Counted from the first letter of the stretch, positions 44,782 through 53,668 are shown. The stretch is DNA of 64,000 nucleotides from Undibacterium sp. YM2 (GCF_009937975.1 NZ_AP018441.1:5022001-5086000); one strand, 5' to 3'. Numbers and translations are program-made. Notes: generated from the letters alone by a model not told the origin.

Positions 44782-45903
44782 CTAACTTTTTCTGCTTACA
44801 CTTTCCACGCCAGGATGCCAAGCTCTTAATGCTTCTTCTCCGAGAACGACAAATTTTTCAATGTGCTGTGGATAATTCTGATATTTATTCTGCCACGTAG
44901 AATCTCCAGTCTGATGCCAATAAGTGGAAAAAATGGAGCCTATATCATCTGCATCTTTTTCTGGCCACCATTTTTTAAGCGCTAAGGGCAAGTTCTCGAA
45001 ATTATCTACCCCATTCTTACCTGCGTCTAATGTTAATTGGGTAAGTTCTTTGAGTCCACTATCAAATGTAGCAAGTATATATTGACGCGATTCTTCTCCA
45101 ATCTCACCCCTTATACGTCTTACAAAATCGCTCAAGTGAACGATATCCCAGGCTGCATTTTTCGCTCCGCTTATCGCCTTTTCCCTATTTGAAGATCGCA
45201 ATCCTTTCAGCAACCCTTGTCTTGGTGAATTTGGCGCGAAATACAAACATGCCAACATTGCAGCGTGTCCAGCTAAAATAAATTCCTCGCACATCCATCG
45301 GAATAGATTGATAGTCCGCTGCTTAGGTGAGAGATTGGACAATTCAAGTTCAGCAATTTTTAGTATGGTGGAGTAATAACAGGACCAGCGTTTTAGCCCC
45401 TTTGCTACGTCAAAGGTTGTAACCTGCAAAGGTACGCCCATTGGTGGAATTTGATTGACCCTACCCAATGCCGCGTTAATCCAATTATAAGGATTACCTT
45501 GATCTGCAACGTAAAACCAAGACAATTCCTCATTTGCAACATCGTTCCCATGAGATGGACCGAGCTCATGAAATGCGATAGATGGCTCAATAAAAATATC
45601 AAGGCATTGGGCATAGGCTAAGACTGCCGCTGCTTTCCTCCTGTGCTCGTCCATTGGCTCCCCTCTTGCGAGCTGCGCAAGCCTGGATACAATATTTCTG
45701 TCTGGCAAAATGGTAGTTTTTTGTTTTGATATTTGGGCCCGACGAATAAAGTAACCCGGGCTATAAATATCGTCTTTCGTCGCACTGTCGTCTGATACAA
45801 AAACGTCTATTCCCCTCAATATCACTGAAATTGAAAGTAAATCTTCATAAGGAAAGTCTTTAGAAATCAATACTTCCTCATGATCGATAAATATTGTTTT
45901 CAT
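44782..45903 (-). CDS. Hypothetical protein, AT-rich orphan
   Basis: I do not recognise this 373-aa protein. It is cytoplasmic, with no signal or membrane segment. It has the feature ILPDRNIVSRLAQLARG (about residues 65-81) followed by HRRKAAAVLAYAQCLDIFIEPSIAFHELG (about 87-115), where an Asp-Arg-Asn and later acidic residues might mark a PIN-like nuclease fold. That idea comes from appearance only. The C-terminal half is helical and Trp-rich (KKWWPEK near 310). Its base composition is clearly AT-richer than the nar island upstream and the dehydrogenase downstream, so it may be horizontally acquired. No partner gene is adjacent. Confidence 0.6.
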   Translation of the reverse strand: MKTIFIDHEEVLISKDFPYEDLLSISVILRGIDVFVSDDSATKDDIYSPGYFIRRAQISKQKTTILPDRNIVSRLAQLARGEPMDEHRRKAAAVLAYAQCLDIFIEPSIAFHELGPSHGNDVANEELSWFYVADQGNPYNWINAALGRVNQIPPMGVPLQVTTFDVAKGLKRWSCYYSTILKIAELELSNLSPKQRTINLFRWMCEEFILAGHAAMLACLYFAPNSPRQGLLKGLRSSNREKAISGAKNAAWDIVHLSDFVRRIRGEIGEESRQYILATFDSGLKELTQLTLDAGKNGVDNFENLPLALKKWWPEKDADDIGSIFSTYWHQTGDSTWQNKYQNYPQHIEKFVVLGEEALRAWHPGVESVSRKS

Positions 45904-46019
45904 AAACCTATCCTACACAAAACATGATCAACTCAACGCTTCATAAACTAAAACAATTTGGCAACAGTGCTAGTGACATATAAAAGCAGGTGTGAAGCCC
46001 ATGCAAAACAAAAAAAAAA

Positions 46020-46373
46020 TCAGGCACGTATATACACCCAGGCCTGCTTGCCAGATTTCAGGGATACCGAAACACGCTTGTAGTCTGCCACTTCGTAGGC
46101 ATCGGCGGCTGCCAGTTCTTGCGAGGTGATCGTAAAGACAGTGCCAGCAACTTCATCAGCAGGGTTGGCGCTGGCCTGGACGATGGGGTGACGCGTCTTG
46201 CCACTGGTTGCCACGACATCAGGATCAGCTATGGCGAGCATTGTCTGCGCATAGCCAGGCAGGGTATCTGGCTTGCCTGCAAGTTCACGGCCAAAATTGG
46301 CAAGTTGCACCGCCTTGTCTTGCAGTGTTCCATAAGAAAATAGCAGTACTCCAGTATCTGGCGACAAAGTCAT
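46020..46373 (-). CDS. Gamma-glutamylcyclotransferase-like (AIG2/GGCT) protein
   Basis: This 117-aa protein starts with FSYGTLQDKAVQLANFGREL (about residues 12-31), the substrate loop of the GGCT/AIG2 fold. A Y-E-V-x-x-Y-K-R-V element near residues 93-101 follows, with a Glu in E-V-A-G-T-V (74) in the usual catalytic position. Related enzymes release 5-oxoproline from gamma-glutamyl peptides, but many small bacterial members have no known substrate. GAGGAA precedes the ATG at a good distance. It lies 68 bp downstream of the aldehyde dehydrogenase, same strand, and may share its transcript. Confidence 0.8.
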   Translation of the reverse strand: MTLSPDTGVLLFSYGTLQDKAVQLANFGRELAGKPDTLPGYAQTMLAIADPDVVATSGKTRHPIVQASANPADEVAGTVFTITSQELAAADAYEVADYKRVSVSLKSGKQAWVYIRA

Positions 46374-46441
46374 GTTTACATTTCCTCAAATTAATGATGT
46401 GAATTGATGATGCAAGTCGATAAGGCATGCAGATTTTATTT

Positions 46442-47884
46442 TCAGCCTATGAGCTTCAATAACTTCAGCATGCGTGCGAAGGTTTTTCCATAAGGCGGAT
46501 AAAGCAGGTGCATGCCATTCAGGCTGCTTTGATAGAACACAGGCTTCTCCTTGCTGAGCGCACGGAAACCCCATTCGCCATGATAGGCCCCCATGCCACT
46601 GGCACCAACGCCACCAAAAGGCTGTGATTCCTGACTCAGATGCCACAGGCAATCATTGATGGTCACACCGCCAGACACGGTTTGTTGCAGCACCAGGTCA
46701 CGGTTGTCATTATCGGTGCCGTACCAGTACAGGGCCAGCGGGCGCTCCCGGTTGTTAATGAATTCTATCGCCTCTTTGACGTTGCCTTGATAGGTAACGA
46801 TGGGCAGCAAGGGGCCAAAAATTTCTTCCTGCATGATGCGCATGTCTGGCGTGGCATTCAAGACCAGCACAGGCGCCTGTTTGCGTGCGGCTGTCATGCC
46901 TGCAGACTGGGCGGTGCTGGTGAGTGGCAGCAATTGCGCACCCTGCTCTACTGCGTCATTCAATAAGCCTTGCAAGCGCTGGTAATGATGGTCGTTGATG
47001 ATGGCGGTGTAGTCTGGATTCTCTTCCAGCACCGGATACATCTTGCCAGTGGCAGCTACCAGCGCTGCCACCAGTTCATCGCGCTTGTCTGCCGGCACCA
47101 GTACATAATCCGGTGCCACACAGGTTTGGCCAGCATTGAGCAATTTGCCAAAAGCCAGGCTGGCTGCGGCAGTTTTGATGTTGGCGCTGGCATCCACAAT
47201 CGCCGGGGATTTGCCACCCAGTTCCAGCGTTACCGGCGTCAGGTTCTTGGCTGCTGCAACTGCTACATGCCTGCCGACTGCGGTTGAACCTGTGAACACC
47301 AGGTGATCGAAACGCAGTTCAGAAAATGCCTTGGCCACGTCTGCGCCGCCAGTGACGACCACCATTTCATCTTCAGAGAAATAATCAGCAACCAGCTTGG
47401 CCAGCAGTGCTGAATAATGTGGAGTCAACTCTGAGGGTTTGAGCATGACCCGGTTGCCTGCGGCAAAGGCAGCAATGGCTGGCCCCAGCGCAAGTTGATG
47501 CGGATAATTCCATGGCGAGATGATGCCGACCACACCCAGCGGCTGGCTCAGCAACCTGTTCTTCGCAGGCAGGTATTGCAAGGCAGTGGCAGCACGACGC
47601 GGCTTCATCCAGCCAGCAAGGTGGCGTCTGGTGTGCTTGATGGAAGAAACGATGAGCGATAAATCGGCCAGTTCAGTTTCGTGTGCTGAGCGATGTCCAA
47701 AATCCTTGCTGATCGCCTGGTTGACTTCTGCACCATGTTGCACGGTTATTTTTTCGAGACGGCTGAGCCAGTCCAGTCGCTGCTGCAGATCAGGGTGAGG
47801 CTGGGTACGGCTGGCAGCTCGCAAACGCTTGAGCGTGGCTTCCAGGGTTTGCGCAATGACTTCGGGTGCAAGATTCATTTCCAT
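46442..47884 (-). CDS. calB: Coniferyl-aldehyde-type aldehyde dehydrogenase
   Basis: This 480-aa NAD(P)-dependent enzyme oxidises an aldehyde to its acid. It has the Rossmann-side IISPWNYPHQLAL motif, the general-base Glu in TLELGGKSPA (about residue 219) and the nucleophile Cys in LNAGQTCVAPDY (about residue 253). Its C-terminal GGVGASGMGAYHGEWGFRALS is typical of coniferyl aldehyde dehydrogenases, but the closest match could be any CalB-like enzyme. I start at 47884 because GAGGAGA lies just upstream; the open frame extends 18 codons further without a good ribosome site. It lies upstream of the GGCT-like gene, and is separated from msrA by a hairpin. Confidence 0.86.
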   Translation of the reverse strand: MEMNLAPEVIAQTLEATLKRLRAASRTQPHPDLQQRLDWLSRLEKITVQHGAEVNQAISKDFGHRSAHETELADLSLIVSSIKHTRRHLAGWMKPRRAATALQYLPAKNRLLSQPLGVVGIISPWNYPHQLALGPAIAAFAAGNRVMLKPSELTPHYSALLAKLVADYFSEDEMVVVTGGADVAKAFSELRFDHLVFTGSTAVGRHVAVAAAKNLTPVTLELGGKSPAIVDASANIKTAAASLAFGKLLNAGQTCVAPDYVLVPADKRDELVAALVAATGKMYPVLEENPDYTAIINDHHYQRLQGLLNDAVEQGAQLLPLTSTAQSAGMTAARKQAPVLVLNATPDMRIMQEEIFGPLLPIVTYQGNVKEAIEFINNRERPLALYWYGTDNDNRDLVLQQTVSGGVTINDCLWHLSQESQPFGGVGASGMGAYHGEWGFRALSKEKPVFYQSSLNGMHLLYPPYGKTFARMLKLLKLIG

Positions 47885-47997
47885 ACCAGTCTCCTCAACA
47901 CAATGATCATTTATGTAATTTTTGCCATTATGCGTCAAATTTCAAGGGGATCAAGGTATAAATGTATGAGGAACCTTTGATATCAAAAATAGACATG

Positions 47998-48042
47998 AAA
48001 ACCGGCCAGTATCAGTTGACCAATACCTGACCGGTTTTTTTT
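47998..48042 (-). terminator. Hairpin terminator between msrA and calB
   Basis: AAAACCGG-CAGTAT-type arms (47998-48011 and about 48023-48038) form a long stem with an imperfect middle. On the plus strand eight T follow; on the minus strand, the direction of msrA, four T. Placed just after the msrA stop. Confidence 0.7.
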
Positions 48043-48055
48043 AAATACTGGCTAC

Positions 48056-48763
48056 TCAAATGCCTTTACGCACCAGCACTGGATCTGGCCGATATACCGC
48101 AGGCATGACACGCTTGAGGTTTTCAACCTTGGGCAAGTCGTTGATGGCGATGTATGGCTCATTTGGATGCAGGGTCAGGTAATTCTGGTGATAGGCCTCT
48201 GCCGCGAAGAAACCTGTGTCTGCTTCCAGGGTAGTCGCCAGTTTGCTGCGGAAAGCGCGCGAGGCATTCAGTTGGGTGATGTATTTTTCAGCCACGTCGC
48301 GTTGTACTGGCGTGGCCGGGAAAATCGCGGAACGGTATTGTGTGCCCGTATCCGGCCCCTGGCGATTCAATTGGGTAGGGTCATGTGCAACAGAGAAGAA
48401 TATCTGCAGCAACTTGCCATAACTGATCTGGGTAGGATCATAGGTCACCTGCACTGCTTCCGCATGACCTGTAGCACCAGAACCCACCAATTCATAATGC
48501 GCAGTTGTTGCCTTGCCACCTGCATAGCCCGAAACTGCATTGGTGACGCCGCGCACATGCTGGAAAACGCCTTGCACCCCCCAGAAGCAGCCGCCCGCGA
48601 AAACTGCAGTCTCTGTCTTGGCGCTACCTGCCGGTACATCCACCACCGGCGCGGCAATGATGACTGCTGCCTCACCGGCCCTTACCTGACCATTGAAAAC
48701 CAGTGCTGCGGCGACACTGCCTATGCCCAGCACCAGGGCTGTCAAACTGCTTGCTATTTTCAT
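48056..48763 (-). CDS. msrA: Peptide-methionine (S)-S-oxide reductase MsrA, exported
   Basis: This 235-aa MsrA reduces the S form of methionine sulfoxide in proteins. The catalytic motif GGCFWGVQ has Cys59, and the family helix GYAGGKATTAHYELVGSGATGHAEAV follows. The first about 29 residues form a signal peptide (SLTALVLGIGSVAAALV, ending V-R-A), so it acts in the periplasm, unlike the cytosolic E. coli MsrA. It needs reducing power from outside the cytosol, which the adjacent DipZ protein, 24 bp upstream on the same strand, could supply. Order on the minus strand: msrB, dipZ, msrA. Confidence 0.94.
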   Translation of the reverse strand: MKIASSLTALVLGIGSVAAALVFNGQVRAGEAAVIIAAPVVDVPAGSAKTETAVFAGGCFWGVQGVFQHVRGVTNAVSGYAGGKATTAHYELVGSGATGHAEAVQVTYDPTQISYGKLLQIFFSVAHDPTQLNRQGPDTGTQYRSAIFPATPVQRDVAEKYITQLNASRAFRSKLATTLEADTGFFAAEAYHQNYLTLHPNEPYIAINDLPKVENLKRVMPAVYRPDPVLVRKGI

Positions 48764-48787
48764 GTCGTACTCCTTGTAGAAGGAAAA

Positions 48788-50668
48788 TCAACCAAAAGTG
48801 AAGGCGTAGGCTTCCACGCCAAGATCAAGAAACTCTATGCTGAAAGTATGCTCAGCGACTTTGCCGGATTGCCGCACCAGTTGGTACAGGCGCTGACCAG
48901 TCACCGTGCCAGTACCGTCTGCAGCGATGTCGCTGCCATGTGCAGCACCAGGCGCCGCGCCGTCGATAGTGACGCGGAAACGCACGGGCTTGCCGTCTTT
49001 GCCTGGCCCCAGTACAAGGTGCAGGTCGCGGGCCTGGAAGCGGTAAGTGATGCGCCCGCCCTTTTGCATCAGGGCGGCATGCTCTTCCTGCACTTTCCAG
49101 TTACCTGCCAGCCCCCATTGATTCAGTGTTAGTTGCGCTGGCAGGCTGTAATCGGCATTGCGGTTTTGCTGTACGCCGCCAGTTGACACAAAGTTTTGCA
49201 CACGGCTGTAACCAAGATAGGTCTCTGGCGATTTCACCTGGTTATCGTCCGCCGCCATTTGTGCACCCGCCGCACCGGTCTCGATGACGACATCATTGGC
49301 GACATTTTTCTGGCCTGCTTCTTCCAGCAATTGCTGTATCACTTGTTCAGATTGCACATATTCGCCTTCACCAAAATGATGGTGACGTATGCGGCCAGTG
49401 GCATCGATGAAATAATGCGCAGGCCAGTACTTGTTGCCAAAGGCACGCCAGATTGCATAGTTGTTGTCGATGGCAACCGGATAGCTGATGCCCAGATCGC
49501 GCACGGCCTTGCTGACATTGGCAGGATCGCGTTCAAACGCAAATTCAGGCGCATGCACACCAATCACGACCAGGCCCTGATCACGGTATTTTTTGGCCCA
49601 TGCCTGCACATACGGCAGGCTGCGCAGACAGTTGATGCAAGAGTAAGTCCAGAAGTCGATGAGCACGACCTTGCCTTTGAGCTCTTGCGCAGTCAGTGGT
49701 TTTGAATTGAGCCATTGTGTTGCCCCATCCAAGGCTGGCATGACCCCTTCTTCGGGTAAAGCCCCTGCTGTAGCTGCATTGCTACCATGGGCAGACATCA
49801 TGGCATTCGATGGCGCCATGGTGTTGGATGCCATTTGCTTGTTCGATGACATCATGGCATTGGACGCCATCATTGCATTCGAGGCCATCATGGCTCCCTG
49901 CTGCGGTGTAGTCTGTGCTGGTGCAGGATTGGCTTGCACATCCGGTGAATTTAACGCATAGCGGTCTATCAATTGCTGCTCCAGCCCTGAGGTAGCAACA
50001 GTGGACAAACGTGTCAGCAAGCCAGTATCCAGACCCAGCGCAATCGCAGCAACACCGGCTATCATGGCAGCACCCAGGATACGGCGTATCCATTCACCGG
50101 CACCCAGCGAGCGTTTCATCGCGGCAAATACCTTGCCACCTATCAGTAAGGCAACTGCCAGTGAAGTCGCCGCACCGGCGGCATAGGCCAGCAACAGGAA
50201 AGTTGTCTGTGCACTGGCACCATTGAGTGCAGCACCAGTGAGCAGCAGACCCAACACAGGCCCGGCACAGGGTGCCCATAGCAACCCCGTTGCCACGCCC
50301 AGCAAGAGTGATGAACCTATACCACCGCCATCCGCCTGCGCTGTGTTCGACAGGCGGTCACCCGCAGCCACCAGCGGCTTGGTCAGCTTGTCAGCCAGAT
50401 GCGGGAACAACAGCGTCAGGCCAAAGAAAACCAGCAAAGCCATCGCCAGCCGCCGGCCATACTGGTTAGTCTGCAACACCCAGTTACCGCCGACAGCAGC
50501 CAATGTAGCGACGGCAGCAAAGGTCAGCGCCATGCCCACCAGCAAGGGCAAGCCACTACGGCGGAATGGCTGGCCAGTGCGGGCGAAGACAAAGGGCAGC
50601 ACCGGCAAGATGCAGGGGCTGAGTATGGTCAGCACACCGCCAAGATAAGAAATAAGTATCAACAACAT
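48788..50668 (-). CDS. dipZ: DipZ: CcdA-type thiol transporter fused to a thioredoxin domain, Met-rich linker
   Basis: This fusion protein of about 626 aa has three parts. Residues 1-220 hold the CcdA/DsbD-beta membrane core with the paired redox Cys in LSPCILPVLPF (about 17) and WAPCAGPVLG (about 134). Residues about 310-450 form a TlpA/thioredoxin-like domain with CINC (C344, C347). Residues about 480-625 form a beta-rich, carbohydrate-module-like domain (ITYRFQARDLHLVLGPG). Electrons pass from cytoplasmic thioredoxin through the membrane to the periplasmic domain. Between them lies a Met-rich linker at 260-298, six near-copies of MMASNA. I start at 50668 since an upstream ATG lies inside msrB. 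The flanking msrB and msrA make it the likely reductant of periplasmic methionine-sulfoxide reductases. Confidence 0.9.
   Translation of the reverse strand: MLLILISYLGGVLTILSPCILPVLPFVFARTGQPFRRSGLPLLVGMALTFAAVATLAAVGGNWVLQTNQYGRRLAMALLVFFGLTLLFPHLADKLTKPLVAAGDRLSNTAQADGGGIGSSLLLGVATGLLWAPCAGPVLGLLLTGAALNGASAQTTFLLLAYAAGAATSLAVALLIGGKVFAAMKRSLGAGEWIRRILGAAMIAGVAAIALGLDTGLLTRLSTVATSGLEQQLIDRYALNSPDVQANPAPAQTTPQQGAMMASNAMMASNAMMSSNKQMASNTMAPSNAMMSAHGSNAATAGALPEEGVMPALDGATQWLNSKPLTAQELKGKVVLIDFWTYSCINCLRSLPYVQAWAKKYRDQGLVVIGVHAPEFAFERDPANVSKAVRDLGISYPVAIDNNYAIWRAFGNKYWPAHYFIDATGRIRHHHFGEGEYVQSEQVIQQLLEEAGQKNVANDVVIETGAAGAQMAADDNQVKSPETYLGYSRVQNFVSTGGVQQNRNADYSLPAQLTLNQWGLAGNWKVQEEHAALMQKGGRITYRFQARDLHLVLGPGKDGKPVRFRVTIDGAAPGAAHGSDIAADGTGTVTGQRLYQLVRQSGKVAEHTFSIEFLDLGVEAYAFTFG
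49775..49891 (-). repeat. Hexapeptide-coding repeat in dipZ (Met-rich linker)
   Basis: This is a region of near-exact 18-bp units within dipZ that encode MMASNA, MMASNA, MMSSNK, QMASNT, MAPSNA, MMSAHG and SNA. Methionine makes up about a quarter of the segment, and most codons of the units share the sequence CAT/GGC/ATT on the plus strand. It looks recently expanded. Confidence 0.85.
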
Positions 50669-50688
50669 GTTTGCTTTCTGTGCGTGGT

Positions 50689-51165
50689 TCAGGCTTTGCC
50701 AGGAGTAAAGTTCATCGCCACGCCATTCATGCAATAACGCAAGCCGGTAGGGCGCGGGCCGTCATCAAATACATGACCGAGATGGCCACCACAACGCCGG
50801 CATTGCACTTCTGTACGCAGCATGCCAAAGGTGGTGTCGGTCACATTGACAACAGCGCGTTCCAGTGGCGCATAAAAACTGGGCCAGCCTGTACCGCTGT
50901 CGAATTTGGTTTTTGATGAAAACAGCGGTAACTGACAACCAGCGCAACTGAACTGGCCGCTGCGATGTTCATCATTGAGCGGGCTGGTAAAGGCACGCTC
51001 GGTCGCGCCACGGCGCAAGACCTCGTATTGCATGCCGGTCAGCAGGCGACGCCATTCAGCATCGGTGCGTTGAACTTCAAACACATTAGCTACAGGGGCA
51101 GCTGACAACATGCGGCTCAAGGCCAGCATGCTGCCAGCCAGTAGAAATTGACGTCGGTTTTGCAT
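50689..51165 (-). CDS. msrB: Peptide-methionine (R)-S-oxide reductase MsrB, Tat-exported
   Basis: This 158-aa MsrB reduces the R form of methionine sulfoxide. Zinc ligands are C74, C77, C122 and C125 (CAGC and CRRC); the catalytic Cys is C145 in GLRYCMNG. The N-terminus MQNRRQFLLAGSML has twin arginines followed by a hydrophobic stretch, a Tat-type signal ending near residue 23. It is therefore periplasmic, matching MsrA. A strong AAGGAGG lies 5 bases before the ATG at 51165, which settles this start against an ATG 19 codons earlier. dipZ follows 20 bp downstream. Confidence 0.94.
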   Translation of the reverse strand: MQNRRQFLLAGSMLALSRMLSAAPVANVFEVQRTDAEWRRLLTGMQYEVLRRGATERAFTSPLNDEHRSGQFSCAGCQLPLFSSKTKFDSGTGWPSFYAPLERAVVNVTDTTFGMLRTEVQCRRCGGHLGHVFDDGPRPTGLRYCMNGVAMNFTPGKA

Positions 51166-51302
51166 ATATCCTCCTTGGTGTATGTACAGCATCTGTGCCA
51201 TGGTTCTTATTGTGCGCCTCAATCGCTGTCCAAGTCTTCACGTAAAGTTAAACGATTTGTGATACTTTTTCTCTGCAAATCCTGCACAATGACAACATTC
51301 GG

Positions 51303-52034
51303 ATGGCGGGGAAAAGCGTGGATACAGCAAAAAATATACTGATCGTGGAAGATGACATGCCCATCGCCGACCTGCTGCGCCTGCACATGAAGGACGAGGG
51401 TTATCAGGTCACGCATTGCGCTGACGGCAAACAGGGTCTCGCACAATTGCGCACTGGTAACTGGGATGCCCTGATACTCGACATCATGCTGCCCGGTGTC
51501 GATGGGCTGGAAATCTGCCGCCAGGCCCGTGCCATGGAAAACTATGTGCCGATTATCATCATCAGTGCCCGTTCCAGCGAAGTACACCGCATCCTGGGTC
51601 TGGAACTGGGTGCTGACGATTACCTCGCCAAGCCTTTCTCTGTGCTGGAACTCGTGGCCCGCGTCAAGGCCATGCTGCGCCGTGCCGATGCGATGGACAA
51701 GAGCCGCCGTACTGAAGCAGGGGATGTAGCCGTAGATGGCGTGGCCTTGTCACCAGTGACGCGGGTTGCCACTGCCGATGGCAAGGTGCTGGACCTGACC
51801 CCGCGTGAATTTGACTTGTTGTACTTCTTTGTACGTCACCCCGGTCAGGTCTATTCACGTCTGGATTTGCTCAACAAGGTCTGGGGTTATGAACATGAGG
51901 GGTATGAACATACCGTCAATACCCACATCAACCGCCTGCGCGCCAAGATAGAGAGCAACCCGGCAGAACCGCAGCGCATACTGACGGTATGGGGCAAGGG
52001 CTACCGTTATGCACTGCCGGGAGAGGCAACGTGA
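51303..52034 (+). CDS. OmpR-family response regulator
   Basis: This 243-aa protein has a receiver domain with ILIVEDD (12-18), phospho-acceptor Asp60 in LILDIMLPG and conserved Lys in DDYLAKPF (near 107), and a winged-helix DNA-binding domain (about 145-240) with LTPREFDLLYFFVRHPGQVYSR and HINRLRAKIE..RILTVWGKGYRY. The sensor kinase gene begins inside its stop codon (GTGA), so the two are translationally coupled. Divergent from msrB across a 137-bp gap, and therefore a plausible regulator of the methionine-sulfoxide repair operon. That is inference from position only. Start could also be the GTG five codons downstream. Confidence 0.92.
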   Translation: MAGKSVDTAKNILIVEDDMPIADLLRLHMKDEGYQVTHCADGKQGLAQLRTGNWDALILDIMLPGVDGLEICRQARAMENYVPIIIISARSSEVHRILGLELGADDYLAKPFSVLELVARVKAMLRRADAMDKSRRTEAGDVAVDGVALSPVTRVATADGKVLDLTPREFDLLYFFVRHPGQVYSRLDLLNKVWGYEHEGYEHTVNTHINRLRAKIESNPAEPQRILTVWGKGYRYALPGEAT

Positions 52035-53542
52035 AGCTGACGCTGTCCCAGCGTTTGTCGCTGGTATTTTCTGTGTTGCTGCTGGCCAGTTGCGGTGTCT
52101 CTGCCTGGCTGCAGATACGCGCCAATGACATGCGCGAGATGGAAGTGGTGCAGGGCCTGTCACGCGGCCTGGCGGGCAGTATCGCTGTCAATGCACAATT
52201 GACGGGCACAGAAGAAATGGGGCCGGATTCTGTACGCCGCCTGTTTGACCAGTTAATGACTGTCAACCCCAGTGTGGAAGTTTATTTGCTCGATGAAACC
52301 GGCAAGATCATCGGCAATGCGGCACCGCCTGGACGTCTGAAGCGCCAGCAGGTTGATCTGGCACCTATACGCAAATTCCTGGATGGGCGCATGTTGCCCA
52401 TACTTGGCGATGATCCGCGCAGTGAAAACAGGCGCAAGGTATTCAGCGCAGCGGCATTGCGCAGTAACAGGCCGGAGGTACATTACATCTACGTTATTTT
52501 GCAAGGCGAAGAACATGACCGCTATGTTGCGCACGCAGGCATCAATGCCGTATTGCGTGTTACCCTGTTGTCGATGGCGCTGGTGGCATTGCTGACCCTG
52601 GTGGCTGGCTGGGCTGCACTGCGCTGGGTCACTCGCCCCCTGCACAAGCTGGCAGACACCATGCGCCGTTTTGATACCCAGGCTGAACAGCCCGTCGTAC
52701 CGCCACCGTTAGCACAGACTGCTAACCAGCGTGATGAAATCGCGGTGCTGGAAACCAGCTTCGGGCAAATGGCGGCGCGCATCAATGAGCAATGGCATAC
52801 ATTGAAGCAGATGGATCATGACAGGCGCGAAGTGGTCGCCAATATCTCTCACGACCTGCGCACGCCACTGACATCCATCCATGGTTACCTGGAAACCCTG
52901 GCTGCCAGAGATGCGACGCTGGATGCAGCTGAGCGACAACGCTATCTGGCGATTGCACTGGGCCAGAGCCGCAAGGTCGGTCGTCTGGCGCAGGCGCTGT
53001 TTGATCTGGCACGTCTTGAGCATGGCGGAGTAGCGCCAGAACCTGAAGCCTTCATGTTGAATGACCTGATACAGGACGTGTTCCAGAAGTTTGAGCTGCT
53101 GGCGCAAAACGGCCAGGTCAGGCTGGAAGCAGAGCTGGATGGCAATGCCATGGTCATGGCAGACCTGGGCATGATAGAGCGGGTGCTGACCAACCTCATC
53201 GACAATGCCATACGCCATACGCCGGCAGGCGGCGCGGTGACTGTGGCGGTAGCAAAACGCTCGCAGGCAGTGGAAATCTGCATACGTGATACTGGCCCCG
53301 GCATACCCGCTGAATTACTGGGCAAGCTGTTCAAGCGGCCATTTGCACTCAGTGGTGAAGGTCACGGTGGTGGGCTGGGCTTGCTGATCGTGCACCGCAT
53401 CCTGCAATTACACCATAGCAGTATAGAATTACGTACAGACCCCGCTGCAAACAGCACGGGAGCATGCTTTTGCTTTGCCCTGCCACTGGCAACTGGCGCT
53501 GCGGGTAACATTAACTCATCGATAAATAAACAGATTAAGTAG
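52031..53542 (+). CDS. Sensor histidine kinase (HAMP, HisKA, HATPase)
   Basis: This 503-aa inner-membrane kinase has a first helix (about residues 9-28), a periplasmic domain (about 30-175), a second helix (about 176-197), HAMP (about 198-255), HisKA with ANISHDLRTPLTSIHG (phosphoacceptor His274), and an ATPase domain with NLIDNAIRHTP, DTGPGIP and GGGLGLLIVHRI. The start is GTG at 52031, overlapping the regulator stop by 4 bases. Its stop codon TAG (53540-53542) consists of the first three bases of the MITE at 53540-53652. Without that insertion the frame would read Q-I-K-E-K-H-H and stop at 53672. The native C-terminus was thus about four residues longer; this tail is beyond the catalytic core and loss is probably harmless. 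Confidence 0.92.
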   Translation: MKLTLSQRLSLVFSVLLLASCGVSAWLQIRANDMREMEVVQGLSRGLAGSIAVNAQLTGTEEMGPDSVRRLFDQLMTVNPSVEVYLLDETGKIIGNAAPPGRLKRQQVDLAPIRKFLDGRMLPILGDDPRSENRRKVFSAAALRSNRPEVHYIYVILQGEEHDRYVAHAGINAVLRVTLLSMALVALLTLVAGWAALRWVTRPLHKLADTMRRFDTQAEQPVVPPPLAQTANQRDEIAVLETSFGQMAARINEQWHTLKQMDHDRREVVANISHDLRTPLTSIHGYLETLAARDATLDAAERQRYLAIALGQSRKVGRLAQALFDLARLEHGGVAPEPEAFMLNDLIQDVFQKFELLAQNGQVRLEAELDGNAMVMADLGMIERVLTNLIDNAIRHTPAGGAVTVAVAKRSQAVEICIRDTGPGIPAELLGKLFKRPFALSGEGHGGGLGLLIVHRILQLHHSSIELRTDPAANSTGACFCFALPLATGAAGNINSSINKQIK

Positions 53543-53652
53543 GACTTACGAAAAATTGTCACAACCAGGCATAGCGACGAAGACAGTACTTCAGTACGCG
53601 GCTCCTAGGAGAGGAGCTGCAACGCAGTTGGGGCGCTTTTGCGTAAGTCCTA
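53540..53652. mobile_element. 113-bp MITE with 5-bp target duplication
   Basis: Terminal inverted repeats TAGGACTTACG (left, continuing AAAAA) and its reverse complement at the right end (TAGGACTTACGCAAAA on the minus strand) match over 16 bases with one mismatch. TTAAG occurs directly outside both ends (53535-53539 and 53653-53657), the expected target-site duplication. No transposase is encoded. The short sequence with GAGGAGCTGCAACGCAGTTGGG inside could fold. Such TAGGACTTACG-ended elements resemble the ends of IS-type transposons in Burkholderiales, but the parent is not in the window. Confidence 0.82.
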
Positions 53653-53668
53653 TTAAGGAAAAGCACCA

